Below, in pieces: positions 7,751 through 16,456 of a stretch of 62,381 nt of DNA. This stretch comes from JBOHBN01 sp050698355. Its GTDB lineage: Bacteria > Actinomycetota > Actinomycetes > Streptosporangiales > WHST01. The stretch is from NCBI GenBank assembly GCA_050698355.1, contig JBOHBN010000328.1, positions 1 to 62,381 of the forward strand, in the 5' to 3' direction. The position numbers were made by a program, and so were the translations under genes. Positions within the stretch are counted from its first letter, which is position 1; each line of letters starts with the position of its first letter. The notes beneath the pieces are model-generated. The model saw only the letters and a program-made list of their open reading frames with translations. It ran no database searches and was not told the DNA's origin.

Positions 7751-8685
7751 CGACGCCCTCCGCGCTGGCTGACCTTCAGGAAGGTGAACGACAAGATCAG
7801 CGCCAGCAAGGCGAGGATGACCGCCTCCGCGGCGGCGTAGCTGTAGTTGTTGTAGGTGAACGCCTCGGTGTATGCGACGAGGTTCGGTGTGTAGGTCGAC
7901 GTGATGTTGCTGTCGTTGGGCCTCAACACCAGCGGCTCCGCGAACAGCTGCAGCGTGCCGATGATCGAGAAGACCGTGATCAGGGTCAGGGCCGGTTTCA
8001 CCAGCGGTATCTTGACGTTCCACGCGATGCGCCACCCGCCGGCCCCATCGACTCTGGCGGCTTCATAGAGATCTCGGGGTATGGACTGCAACTGGGCGAT
8101 CAATACCAACATGTTGTACCCGGCGAACTCCCACACAACGATGTTCGCGATGGACCACAGGGTCGCCCCGCTACTGAAGAAGTCCACCTTTATGCCTACA
8201 TCGCCCAGAAGCTCCACGATCGGGCTGATCCCCGGAGTGTAGAGAAACCCCCAGAGCAACGACGCGACCACGCCCGGCACCCCGTATGGCGCGAAGAAGG
8301 CCGTACGAAAGAACTTCGTGAACCTCGCGGCCGCCGAGTCGAGGACCAGTGCCAGGATCAGCGAGAAGAGGATCATCACCGGGACCTCGACCACTCCGAA
8401 GAGCAGGATCCGGCCGATGCTCGCGACGAAGTCCGCGTCATGTACTGCCGCGGCGTAGTTGGCCAGGCCGGCGAACGTCCGGTGCGCCTGGCCGAGCAGC
8501 CCGCTGCGCACGGTGGTGAACAGGCTCTGCCAGATCGCATAGATGATCGGTAAGACGAAGAACAGCAAGAACATGACGCTGAACGGGACCAGGAACCAGA
8601 ACGCCGGTCCCGGCCGATGCAACCGAGGGCGGCGGCCCGTACCGGAGCGCGCGGCCCTTCGGGAGGTCGTGGCGGGCTCAGTCAA
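7747..8685 (-). CDS. Sugar ABC transporter permease (MalF/CUT1 type)
   Basis: The partner permease of the same importer, 312 aa. It has a basic, proline-rich N-terminus, a first membrane segment FWFLVPFSVMFLLFFVLPII, and about six segments in total. The EAA loop reads LYEAARVDGAGGWRIAWNV followed by KIPLVKPAL. It sits between the binding-protein gene (57 bases upstream on this strand) and the second permease, with a four-base overlap. Together with the binding protein it should import a mono- or oligosaccharide; the substrate is not evident from sequence. Confidence 0.92.
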   Translation of the reverse strand: MTEPATTSRRAARSGTGRRPRLHRPGPAFWFLVPFSVMFLLFFVLPIIYAIWQSLFTTVRSGLLGQAHRTFAGLANYAAAVHDADFVASIGRILLFGVVEVPVMILFSLILALVLDSAAARFTKFFRTAFFAPYGVPGVVASLLWGFLYTPGISPIVELLGDVGIKVDFFSSGATLWSIANIVVWEFAGYNMLVLIAQLQSIPRDLYEAARVDGAGGWRIAWNVKIPLVKPALTLITVFSIIGTLQLFAEPLVLRPNDSNITSTYTPNLVAYTEAFTYNNYSYAAAEAVILALLALILSFTFLKVSQRGGRR

Positions 8686-8742
8686 CGTTCTTCCACGCCG
8701 AAGACAACGTAACCGAAGGCAACCGGCGCGTCCTTCCCACGG

Positions 8743-10125
8743 TCATCCGGACGCGGCTTTCAAGCCCTTGCCCTTGAGGGCGGAGATGCCGTCCTGCTGC
8801 GCCTTCTTCAGCGCGTCGGCGAACGTGCCGTTCCCGTTCACAGCGGCGGTGAAGCCGTCGTCCAAGCTATTGTAGACGGCGTCGACCAGAGGGATCCATC
8901 CCCAGCTCTCGTCGATGTGGGCGTCCGCCTTTTCGAACACCTTGTTGATGTTCTGCCCACCGTAGAACGAGAAAACCTCGGGGTTCTTGTTCAGGCTCGA
9001 TATGCCGCTGATGTCCTCGATCGCCGGCCAGCCGTAGCCGTCCGTCACGAGGAGGTCGATACTCTTCTTGTTGGTGTTGAGCCAGACCGCGAACTCGGTC
9101 GCCTCTCTCGGGTACTTGCTCCCGCGCATCACCGCGGTGGACGAGCCTCCCCAGTTCGACGCGGTGAAGCTTCCCGAGTCCCATTGCGGCATGTCCACGA
9201 CCGCCCACTTGCCCTTGGTGTTCGGGGCATTACCACGCAGCAGGGCGTCGTCCCAGGACGCCGCGATGTAGGTGACCAGGGTGCCTTCCTGAATGTCCTT
9301 CCAGAACGCGTTGTTGGTGTCGTTCTCGGTCTTCACAAGCTTCTTGTCGGCGAGATCCTGCCAGTAACTCGCAACCTTGCGCGAGGGCGCACTGTCGACG
9401 TCCACCACCCAGGTGTTGCCGCGAGTCGTGAACCACTGTGCACCGGCCTGCCACGCCAAGGCGGTGAACCAGGCCGAGTCACCGGCGGGGAACGTGCAGA
9501 TGTAGGAGCTGGGAGACTTCTTCCGGATCGTGGCGGCGGTCTTCGCGTACTCCTCCCAGGTCTTGGGCGGAGCGATCCCCCACTTGTCGAACAGGTCCTT
9601 GCGGTAGAACATGCCCATCGGGCCACTGGCCTGCGGAACGGCGTACACGCCGCCGTTGAAGACGCACTGACCCCACTGCCAGTCGACGAACTTCCCCTTG
9701 TGTTTCTGGGCGTACTGCTTGATGTTCATCAAGCCCTTGTTTATCAAGAACGACGGGATCTGCTGGTATTCGATCTGGGCGAGGTCGGGTGCGTTTCCCG
9801 CCTTGAGCGCGGAGTAGATCTTCGCGTACCCGCCGCCGTTGCCGCCGGTTCCCGCGGGAATCTTGTTCAGGTCGACCTGGATCTTTCCCTTGTGGGTCTT
9901 GTTGAACAGGTCGACCGCGTTCTCGATACCGGGCACCCAGGTCCAGAAGGACAGCTTGACGACGCCCTTGTGCTGCGGCTCCGCGCTCGCACTCGACGAG
10001 GCCCCGCCGTTGGCCGAGCCGGAGCCGCCGCATCCGGCGAGAGCCAGCAGGCCGGCCCCTCCGGCGCCACCCAGAAAACCGCGTCGGGACAGGGCTGAGT
10101 GCTTGTCGTCTCTGTTGCCGTTCAC
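8743..10125 (-). CDS. Extracellular sugar-binding lipoprotein (SBP family 1), Tat-type signal
   Basis: The substrate-binding protein of the CUT1 importer, about 460 aa. The N-terminus carries a twin-arginine motif SRRGFLGG followed by a lipobox LAGC, so it is probably exported folded and lipid-anchored. The mature part has SBP_bac_1 features, such as LSFWTWVPG near the start and the hinge segment around GSFTASNWGGSSTAVMRG. I chose GTG 10125 because GAGAGGAG lies eight bases upstream; an in-frame ATG at 10149 would place that site inside the gene. It is the first gene of the importer-hydrolase operon and is divergent from the SDR-GntR-dgoD operon, with a candidate GntR operator between them. 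Confidence 0.9.
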   Translation of the reverse strand: MNGNRDDKHSALSRRGFLGGAGGAGLLALAGCGGSGSANGGASSSASAEPQHKGVVKLSFWTWVPGIENAVDLFNKTHKGKIQVDLNKIPAGTGGNGGGYAKIYSALKAGNAPDLAQIEYQQIPSFLINKGLMNIKQYAQKHKGKFVDWQWGQCVFNGGVYAVPQASGPMGMFYRKDLFDKWGIAPPKTWEEYAKTAATIRKKSPSSYICTFPAGDSAWFTALAWQAGAQWFTTRGNTWVVDVDSAPSRKVASYWQDLADKKLVKTENDTNNAFWKDIQEGTLVTYIAASWDDALLRGNAPNTKGKWAVVDMPQWDSGSFTASNWGGSSTAVMRGSKYPREATEFAVWLNTNKKSIDLLVTDGYGWPAIEDISGISSLNKNPEVFSFYGGQNINKVFEKADAHIDESWGWIPLVDAVYNSLDDGFTAAVNGNGTFADALKKAQQDGISALKGKGLKAASG

Positions 10126-10224
10126 CTCGGTTACTCCTCTCCCGACCATGAGCCGGCCCCGACGCGGGCGCGTGCGCGAACCGGTTTTCCGCAGCGTGGT
10201 CGCTCCCGACCCCGCCTGTCAAGC

Positions 10225-10247
10225 ATTAGTCATACAAAATGATAAAT
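10225..10247. promoter_or_regulatory. Candidate GntR (FCD) operator in a divergent promoter region
   Basis: The only AT-rich stretch in a 162-bp divergent gap. It contains the dyad ATTAGTCAT-N5-ATGATAAAT (seven of nine positions pair). It also contains GTCATAC at 10229-10235, which fits the GT-N3-AC core reported for FCD-type GntR regulators. The FCD regulator gene two positions downstream is the obvious candidate to bind it. Binding is inferred. Confidence 0.5.
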
Positions 10248-10287
10248 GGTAGGTTGCCCGCGTCCGCACGCGCTGGAGGAGGTCTTC

Positions 10288-11052
10288 GTGCAGCCAACCG
10301 CCCAGCGGTTCACCGGCACGTCCGCCGTGGTCACCGGCGCCGCGTCCGGTATCGGTGCGGCAACGGCACGGCGGCTGGCGGCGGAGGGCGCGGCGGTGTG
10401 CCTGGTCGACACCGATGACGCTGGTGCCGCCGCGGTGGTAGACGCTATCCGTACGCAGGGCGGTCGCGCCCAGCTGGTCGCAGGGGACGTGGCCGACGAG
10501 GGCTGCTGGGAGGACGTACGTGAGCTGGTCGAGCGGGAACACGGCACGCTGGACGTGCTGCACAGCAACGCGTTCACGGTCCGGGTCGGGCCGGCGCACG
10601 AGCTCGCCCCTGACGACTGGCGCCGGCAGATCGACGTCGACCTGTCCGCGGCGTACCTGGGCGTGCGCGCCTGCTACCCGGTGTTCCGCCGTCCGGGCGC
10701 GGCCGTCGTGCTGACCTCGTCGGTGCACGCGATCGCCGGGCTGCCGGGCCACCCGGCGTACGCGGCCGCGAAGGGCGGCCTGGTCTCGCTCGGGCAGCAA
10801 CTCGCCGTCGAGTACGGCCCCGACGTCCGCGTCAACACCGTATTGCCGGGCCCGATCGATACCGCGGCGTGGGATCGCCTGGGTGCCGCCGAACGCGAGC
10901 GCACAGGCGCGCAGACGGCGGCCGGCCGGCTCGGGCACCCGGACGAGGTCGCCGCGGTGGTCGCGTTCCTCGCCTCGGCGGAGGCGTCGTACGTCACCGG
11001 CGCGTCCGTACGGGTGGATGGCGGCTGGAGCATCGTCAAGGACTCCGCATGA
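10288..11052 (+). CDS. SDR family oxidoreductase (candidate sugar dehydrogenase)
   Basis: A 254-residue classical short-chain dehydrogenase. The cofactor motif is TGAASGIG near residue 16, DVAD lies near residue 68, the catalytic serine is in TSSVHA and the YxxxK motif is YAAAK. The usual NNAG is replaced by SNAF, a departure that may affect the active-site loop. The acidic residue after the second strand (VDTDD) suggests NAD(H) preference. GTG 10288 is preceded by GGAGGAGG. It overlaps the GntR gene by four bases and is co-transcribed with dgoD, so oxidation of galactose or a related sugar to the lactone is a reasonable inference, not shown by sequence. Confidence 0.87.
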   Translation: MQPTAQRFTGTSAVVTGAASGIGAATARRLAAEGAAVCLVDTDDAGAAAVVDAIRTQGGRAQLVAGDVADEGCWEDVRELVEREHGTLDVLHSNAFTVRVGPAHELAPDDWRRQIDVDLSAAYLGVRACYPVFRRPGAAVVLTSSVHAIAGLPGHPAYAAAKGGLVSLGQQLAVEYGPDVRVNTVLPGPIDTAAWDRLGAAERERTGAQTAAGRLGHPDEVAAVVAFLASAEASYVTGASVRVDGGWSIVKDSA

Positions 11053-11750
11053 GCTCGTACCCGTCGCGCGGGATGCACGGCGCCGCCGTCGACGGTCTCG
11101 CGCAGCAGATCATCAACGGCGACCTGGCGCCCGGCACTGTGCTCGACCCGCGGGAGCTGGAACGCGAGTACGACGCCAGCCGTACGGTCATCCGCGAGGC
11201 GCTGCGGGTGCTGTCCGCCAAGGGCCTCGTCGACGCCCGGCCCAAGCGCGGCACCTTCATCCGACCGCGCGAGGACTGGAATCTGCTCGACCCCGACGTG
11301 CTGCGCTGGCAGTACGAACAGCGCGAGGACACCGGGTTCCTCGACAACCTGGCGGAGGTACGCGCGATCGTCGAGCCCGCGGGTGCACGGCTGGCCGCAC
11401 GGCGGCGTACCGACGGCGACCTCGAGGCGATGCGCGAGAGCCTCGAGGAGTCGGCCGCGGCCGACTCGTCCGGGATCGTCGCCGCCGACCTCCGCTTTCA
11501 CCGCGCGCTGCTCTTCTCCACGCACAACGAGCTGCTGCAGCGCATGGAGCTGGTGATCGAGACCGGCTTGCGGGCGCGCGACCTGCTCGTGCACGGTCAG
11601 GAGAGCTGGGCCGACTCGTTGCCCGCCCACCGCAGGGTGCTCGACGCGGTCGAGGACGGCGACGAGGCGGCGGCTGAAGCGGCGATGAACGCGCTGCTCG
11701 ACCAGGCGAACCGCGACGTCGCCGAGCTGAGCACGGGGGAGAACGCATGA
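11049..11750 (+). CDS. GntR family regulator, FCD subfamily (DgoR-like)
   Basis: A 233-residue transcription factor. The N-terminal winged helix contains GLAQQIINGDLAPGTVL and SRTVIREALRVLSAKGLV. The C-terminal all-helical FCD ligand domain carries the metal/ligand histidines in DLRFHRALL and PAHRRVLDAV. The segment WNLLDPDVLRWQ closely resembles the WNYLDTDVLQW I recall from E. coli DgoR, which fits the dgoD gene overlapping its 3' end. It probably represses this operon and the divergent importer in the absence of galactonate. Start ATG 11049 overlaps the SDR stop by four bases. Confidence 0.9.
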   Translation: MSSYPSRGMHGAAVDGLAQQIINGDLAPGTVLDPRELEREYDASRTVIREALRVLSAKGLVDARPKRGTFIRPREDWNLLDPDVLRWQYEQREDTGFLDNLAEVRAIVEPAGARLAARRRTDGDLEAMRESLEESAAADSSGIVAADLRFHRALLFSTHNELLQRMELVIETGLRARDLLVHGQESWADSLPAHRRVLDAVEDGDEAAAEAAMNALLDQANRDVAELSTGENA

Positions 11751-12892
11751 AGGTGGACCGGGTCGAGACGTTCCTCGTACCGCCGAGGTGGCTGTTCTGC
11801 CGGGTCGAGACCGACGACGGGGTCGTCGGCTGGGGCGAACCGGTCGTCGAGGGGTACGCGGGGACCGTACGCGCGGCCGTCGGTGAGCTCGGCGAGCGGC
11901 TGATCGGCGCCGACCCGCTGCGTATCGAGGACCACTGGCAGGTGCTCACCAAGGGCGGCTTCTACCGCGGTGGGCCGGTGCTCTCCAGCGCGGTCGCCGG
12001 ACTCGACCAGGCACTGTGGGACATCGCGGGCAAGGTGTACGGGGCGCCCGTGCACGCGCTGCTCGGCGGGCCCGTGCGCGACCGGGTGCGCGTGTACGCC
12101 TGGGTGGGCGGCGACGAGCCGAGCGAGCTGGCGGATGCGGTGCAGGCCCAGGTCGACGCGGGCCTGACCGCGGTGAAGATGAACGCGTCCGGGCGGATGG
12201 CGCCGATCGCGACCACCGCCGAGACCCGCGCCGTCGTCGAACGCCTGCACACCGTACGGGAGACGCTCGGGCCGGACCGGGACGTCGCGGTCGACTTCCA
12301 CGGCCGCGTCACGGCGGTCAACGCGATGCGGCTGCTCCCGCTGCTCGCCGACGCGCACCCACTGTTCGTCGAGGAGCCGCTGCTACCCGAGCAGGGTCAC
12401 CTGCTGGCGCAGGTTGCCGGTCACTCCCCCGTACCCATCGCGACGGGTGAGCGGTTGTACTCGCGTACCGACTTCCTCCCCGCGTTGCAGGCGGGCGTCG
12501 CGGTCGCGCAACCGGACCTGTCGCACGCCGGCGGGATCTCCGAGGTGCGCCGGATCGCCGCGCTCGCCGAGACCTGGGGCGCCGCTCTCGCGCCGCATTG
12601 CCCGCTCGGGCCGATCGCGCTCGCGGCGAGCCTGCAGGTCGCGTTCGCCACGCCGAACTTCCTCATCCAGGAGCAGAGCCTCGGCATCCACTACAACGTC
12701 GGCACCGACCTGCTCGACTACCTCGTCGACCCGGCCGTCTTCGGCTTCGTCGACGGGCACGTCCAGCCGCTCGACCAACCGGGACTGGGCATCCGCATCG
12801 ACGAGGCCGCCGTGCGCAAGGCCGACCAGCAGGGCCACCAGTGGCGCTCGCCGGTGTGGCGGCACGACGATGGCTCGTTCGCCGAGTGGTGA
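11747..12892 (+). CDS. dgoD: D-galactonate dehydratase (enolase superfamily)
   Basis: Converts D-galactonate to 2-keto-3-deoxygalactonate, the first step of the De Ley-Doudoroff galactonate route. The 381-residue protein aligns along its whole length with DgoD as I know it. Landmarks are PPRWLF near the start, WQVLTKGGFYRGGPVL, DFHGRV, EEPLLPEQ, GERLYSR, QPDLSHAGGI and HCPLGPIALAA, with a C-terminal SFAEW like the family's SVAEW. The Mg ligands (Asp in DFHG, Glu in EEP, Glu in GER) and the catalytic His in HCPLGP are present. ATG 11747 overlaps the GntR stop. The downstream 2-keto-3-deoxygalactonate kinase and aldolase are not in the window. Confidence 0.93.
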   Translation: MKVDRVETFLVPPRWLFCRVETDDGVVGWGEPVVEGYAGTVRAAVGELGERLIGADPLRIEDHWQVLTKGGFYRGGPVLSSAVAGLDQALWDIAGKVYGAPVHALLGGPVRDRVRVYAWVGGDEPSELADAVQAQVDAGLTAVKMNASGRMAPIATTAETRAVVERLHTVRETLGPDRDVAVDFHGRVTAVNAMRLLPLLADAHPLFVEEPLLPEQGHLLAQVAGHSPVPIATGERLYSRTDFLPALQAGVAVAQPDLSHAGGISEVRRIAALAETWGAALAPHCPLGPIALAASLQVAFATPNFLIQEQSLGIHYNVGTDLLDYLVDPAVFGFVDGHVQPLDQPGLGIRIDEAAVRKADQQGHQWRSPVWRHDDGSFAEW

Positions 12893-12968
12893 CCCGCGAC
12901 AACCCTTCCGTACGCCAAGTCGCTGGTACGTTTACCGCGCTGACTTCGACGACCTGGAGTGGAGAGGC

Positions 12969-14120
12969 ATGCGCAGGATCGGCGTGGGGTTGGCCGGCCT
13001 GGCCCTGGTGGCAGTGGCGGCCGGGTGCGGGTCCGGCAGCGACGGGGGCGGCGAGAGCCTGCCGAGCCAGACCGCGTCACCGACGCCCTCGAAGCTGGAC
13101 GTGTCCGGCATCGTCGTACTGGACACGCAGACCGGGGACCCCGATGACGTCTCCGGCGACGCCGCGTGGCGGCTGCGGGTCTTCGACCCTGATACCGGCA
13201 AGAACACCATGAATCTCGCCATTCCCCTGGCCGCCGCCGACCACGACCCGAACGGTTTCTCCGCCCGACCCGAGCCGTGGACCGCCGCACGGGGCAGCTT
13301 CTCCTCCGACTGGCAGTACTTCGCCTACAACTGGAACGGTTCGATCTACATCCTCAAGCTGGACGCCGCCAGCCGCAGCTACACCCCGAAGGCCACGGTG
13401 AAAGCCGACACCGGCTCGTACTCCGGTGGTGAGGTCAGCTACGACCAACCCAGGTTCTCGCGGGCGGGCCACCGACTCTGGTTCAGTGCCAGCCCGGAGC
13501 AGGGCAGCACGAAGCTCGAGTCCGTCGACTACACCGCACCGGGCAAGCCGAGAGAGGAAGCGACGCTCAAGCGGAGTCGCGGCAACCTCGACACGAGGTG
13601 GCGCCTGACGGCGGGCGGCAAGGTCACCCAGTACGTCCAGACGCCGAAGGGCGGCGACTTCGGTACCTGGACGCTGTACGGGCCCGACGGAAAGGCTGCA
13701 GAGAAGGCCAGGACCCAGAACGGCAACAAGGTGAGCTACGTCATGGCCGACGGCAAGGTCGCAGGCGGTGCCCTCGAAACCGACGAGAACCGGTACCGCC
13801 TCATCGACACGATCGGCGACCATACGATGCTGGTGCACATCGTCGGGCTCGGCGGCTTCGCGAACCAGGACGAGCAGCTTCTGAGCGTCCACGTCGATCC
13901 CGGGTCGGGACGGGCGAAGGTCCAGACCGTGGCGAAAGCAGGCGCCGAGAAGCTGCTGGGCGCCGCGCTCGCACCGGACCACGAGCGGGCCGTGCTGCTG
14001 ACCCGGGGCGGCTTCTACATCAAGAAACTCGGCACGTCGAGCGAGCCCCAGCCGTTCCGCAAGTCGGCTGGGGACGAGAGGGACGCGTACGGGCCGTACG
14101 TGCTCGGCTGGACGAAGTAG
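12969..14120 (+). CDS. Lipoprotein of unknown function
   Basis: A 383-residue predicted lipoprotein that I do not recognise. The signal segment MRRIGVGLAGLALVAVAAGC ends in a lipobox with Cys20, followed by a Ser/Gly/Thr/Pro linker. The rest is rich in short strand-like repeats with aromatic residues (WRLRVFDPDTG, FAYNWNGSIYILKLD, RLWFSASPEQG), which suggests a beta-propeller-like fold on the cell surface. ATG 12969 has GGAGAGG just upstream. It stands alone between dgoD and the convergent xanthine dehydrogenase operon, so context gives no clear function. Confidence 0.75.
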   Translation: MRRIGVGLAGLALVAVAAGCGSGSDGGGESLPSQTASPTPSKLDVSGIVVLDTQTGDPDDVSGDAAWRLRVFDPDTGKNTMNLAIPLAAADHDPNGFSARPEPWTAARGSFSSDWQYFAYNWNGSIYILKLDAASRSYTPKATVKADTGSYSGGEVSYDQPRFSRAGHRLWFSASPEQGSTKLESVDYTAPGKPREEATLKRSRGNLDTRWRLTAGGKVTQYVQTPKGGDFGTWTLYGPDGKAAEKARTQNGNKVSYVMADGKVAGGALETDENRYRLIDTIGDHTMLVHIVGLGGFANQDEQLLSVHVDPGSGRAKVQTVAKAGAEKLLGAALAPDHERAVLLTRGGFYIKKLGTSSEPQPFRKSAGDERDAYGPYVLGWTK

Positions 14121-14140
14121 CCCACCCATACTCGCTACTT
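14115..14140. terminator. Short hairpin at a convergent junction
   Basis: AAGTAGC (14115-14121, containing the lipoprotein stop) pairs with GCTACTT (14134-14140, overlapping the stop of the molybdenum subunit). The 14-base gap between these convergent genes is therefore almost entirely hairpin. Confidence 0.4.
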
Positions 14141-16456
14141 ACTTCGACGGGTCCGGCAGCTCGCCAGTGCCAGGTGTTCGGGGCGGACGGGGACGCGGGT
14201 GAGGTCGCGGCCGGTCGCCGCACGGATCGCGGCGAGGATCGCAGGGCCGGACGAGATGGTGGAGGGCTCCCCGACACCGCGCAGCCCGTACGGCGCGTGC
14301 GGGTCCGGGTACTCCAGCACGTCCACCCGCATCGGCGGCATGTCGAGGATCGTGGGGATCAGGTAGTCGGTGAACGACGGGTTCGCGATCTGCCCGTCGC
14401 GTACGAGCACCTCCTCCATCAACGCCAGCCCCAGCCCCTGCGCCGTGCCACCCTGGATCTGGCCGACGACCCCGCCTGGGTTGATCGCCTTGCCGACGTC
14501 CTCCGCACAGGCCAGCTCGACCACCTTGACCAGGCCGAGCTCGGTGTCCACGTCGACCACCGCGCGGTGTGCGGCGAACGCGTACTGCACGTGCGCGAAC
14601 CCCTGCCCGGTCTCCGGGTCGATCGGCTGTGTGGTGCGGTGCCGCCACTCCACCGTCTCCTCCACGGCGTCTCCGCCGAGCGCATCGGCCAGGGACGCGA
14701 CTACACCCTCGGCGTCGGAGACGACCTTCCCTCCGACCAGCTGCAGGTCGGCGACCGTACGGCCCAACCGCGCGACGACGAGCGCGAGCACCCGGTCGCG
14801 CACCTTCGCGCAGGCCGCCTGCACCGCGCCGCCGGTCACGTACGTCTGCCGGGACGCCGACGTCGAACCGGCCGACCCCACCGACGTGTCGGCCGGCTGC
14901 AGCACCACCTTCTCCACGCCGAGCTCGGTGCGGGCGATCTGCTGCTCCACGGCGACCAGGCCCTGCCCGACCTCCGCAGCCGCGGTGTGCACGGTGACCG
15001 ACGGCTCGCCACCGACGACCTCCAGCCGCACCCGCGCGGCAGACGCGTCGTCGAAACCCTCCGAGTAGCCGACGTTCTTGTACGCGGCCGCGTAACCGAC
15101 ACCGCGCACGACGCCCTCGCCGTGCGTGGTGTTGGACACCCCGCCCGGCACCTCGCGCAGATCGACCTCGCCGCCGGAACGCGGTGCAGGCAGCGGCGTC
15201 GCCTCCAGCCGGTCGAGCAGCTCCGCCACCGGCGCCGGGCTGTCGATGACCTGGCCGGTCGGGTTGCGCGCCCCCTGCGCCATCGCGTTGCGGCGGCGCA
15301 GCTCCACCGGGTCCATGCCCAGCTTCGCGGCAAGCTTGTCCATCTGCGCCTCATAGCCGTACGCCACCTGCACGGCCCCGAACCCGCGCATCGCGCCGCA
15401 CGGCGGGTTGTTGGTGTACACCCCGTACGCGTCGAGGCGGACGTTCGGCACGACGTACGGGCCGATGCCCATGGTGCCGCCGTTGCCCACGACCGCGGGC
15501 GTGCTGGAGCAGTACGCGCCGCCGTCGAAGTACACCCGCGCCCGCACGAACGTGAGCTCGCCGTCGCGGGTCGCGCCGTGCTCGTACTCCACGTGCGCCG
15601 GATGCCGGTGCACGTGCCCGAAGAACGACTCCGCGCGGTTGTACACCATCTTCACCGGCTTGCTCGTGTGCAGCGCGAGCAGGCAGGCGTGCACGTGCAT
15701 GGACAGGTCCTCGCGGCCGCCGAACGCGCCGCCGACGCCGGCAAGTGTGAGCCGCACCTTCTCCTTCGGCAGGTCGAGCGCCGCGCACACCTGCTTCTGG
15801 TCGACATGCAGCCACTGCGTGGCGACGTACAGGTCGACGCCGCCGTCCTCGGCGGGCACGGCGAGTCCCGACTCGGGGCCGAGGAACGCCTGGTCCTGCA
15901 TGCCGATCTCGTACGTGCCGGTGACGACGATGTCGGCGGCCGGGTCCGGGTCGCCGGTGCGGATCTTCAGGTGCCGCACGAGGTTGCCGTCCGGGTGCAG
16001 CCGCGGACTTCCGTCCGCGAGCGCGACGCGCGCGTCGGTCACAGGCTTGAGCACCTGGTAGTCGACGCCGATCCGCTTGGCCGCGCGCTGCGCGATCTCC
16101 GGGTGCTCGGCGGCGACGAGCGCGACCGGCTCGCCCTGGTAGCGCACGACGTCGCCGGCGAGCACGGGCTGGTCGGCGCGCTCCAGCCCGTGCGCGTTGG
16201 CGCCGGGCACGTCCTCGTGCGTCAGCACCGCGTAGACCCCGGGCGTGGCGAGCGCCTCCCCGATGTCGATCGACCGGATGCGCGCGTACGGGTGCGGGCT
16301 GCGCAGCGTCGCGCCCCACAGCATGTCGTCCATCCAGAGGTCGCTGCCGTACGCGAACTCGCCGGTCACCTTCAGCATGCCGTCCGGCCGCGCGGCGTCC
16401 TGGCCGACACCGCCGGCGGTAGGCGTCGTGGGAGCGCGAGTGGAGGTCGTGGTCAT
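14135..16456 (-). CDS. Xanthine dehydrogenase-type molybdenum-binding subunit
   Basis: The large catalytic subunit of a molybdenum hydroxylase (773 aa) that holds the Mo-pterin cofactor and hydroxylates purines such as hypoxanthine and xanthine. Family marks are GVGQDAARPDGMLKVTGEFAYG near the N-terminus, GGAFGGRED for molybdopterin binding, AMRGFGAVQ, and the C-terminal catalytic glutamate in RGVGEPST. Together with the separate 2Fe-2S and FAD subunits upstream it gives the bacterial three-subunit layout (PucD/PucE/PucC-like). The context of uricase, 8-oxoguanine deaminase and PucR makes xanthine the likely substrate. ATG 16456 overlaps the deaminase stop by four bases. No XdhC-type maturation factor is in the window. 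Confidence 0.9.
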   Translation of the reverse strand: MTTTSTRAPTTPTAGGVGQDAARPDGMLKVTGEFAYGSDLWMDDMLWGATLRSPHPYARIRSIDIGEALATPGVYAVLTHEDVPGANAHGLERADQPVLAGDVVRYQGEPVALVAAEHPEIAQRAAKRIGVDYQVLKPVTDARVALADGSPRLHPDGNLVRHLKIRTGDPDPAADIVVTGTYEIGMQDQAFLGPESGLAVPAEDGGVDLYVATQWLHVDQKQVCAALDLPKEKVRLTLAGVGGAFGGREDLSMHVHACLLALHTSKPVKMVYNRAESFFGHVHRHPAHVEYEHGATRDGELTFVRARVYFDGGAYCSSTPAVVGNGGTMGIGPYVVPNVRLDAYGVYTNNPPCGAMRGFGAVQVAYGYEAQMDKLAAKLGMDPVELRRRNAMAQGARNPTGQVIDSPAPVAELLDRLEATPLPAPRSGGEVDLREVPGGVSNTTHGEGVVRGVGYAAAYKNVGYSEGFDDASAARVRLEVVGGEPSVTVHTAAAEVGQGLVAVEQQIARTELGVEKVVLQPADTSVGSAGSTSASRQTYVTGGAVQAACAKVRDRVLALVVARLGRTVADLQLVGGKVVSDAEGVVASLADALGGDAVEETVEWRHRTTQPIDPETGQGFAHVQYAFAAHRAVVDVDTELGLVKVVELACAEDVGKAINPGGVVGQIQGGTAQGLGLALMEEVLVRDGQIANPSFTDYLIPTILDMPPMRVDVLEYPDPHAPYGLRGVGEPSTISSGPAILAAIRAATGRDLTRVPVRPEHLALASCRTRRSK

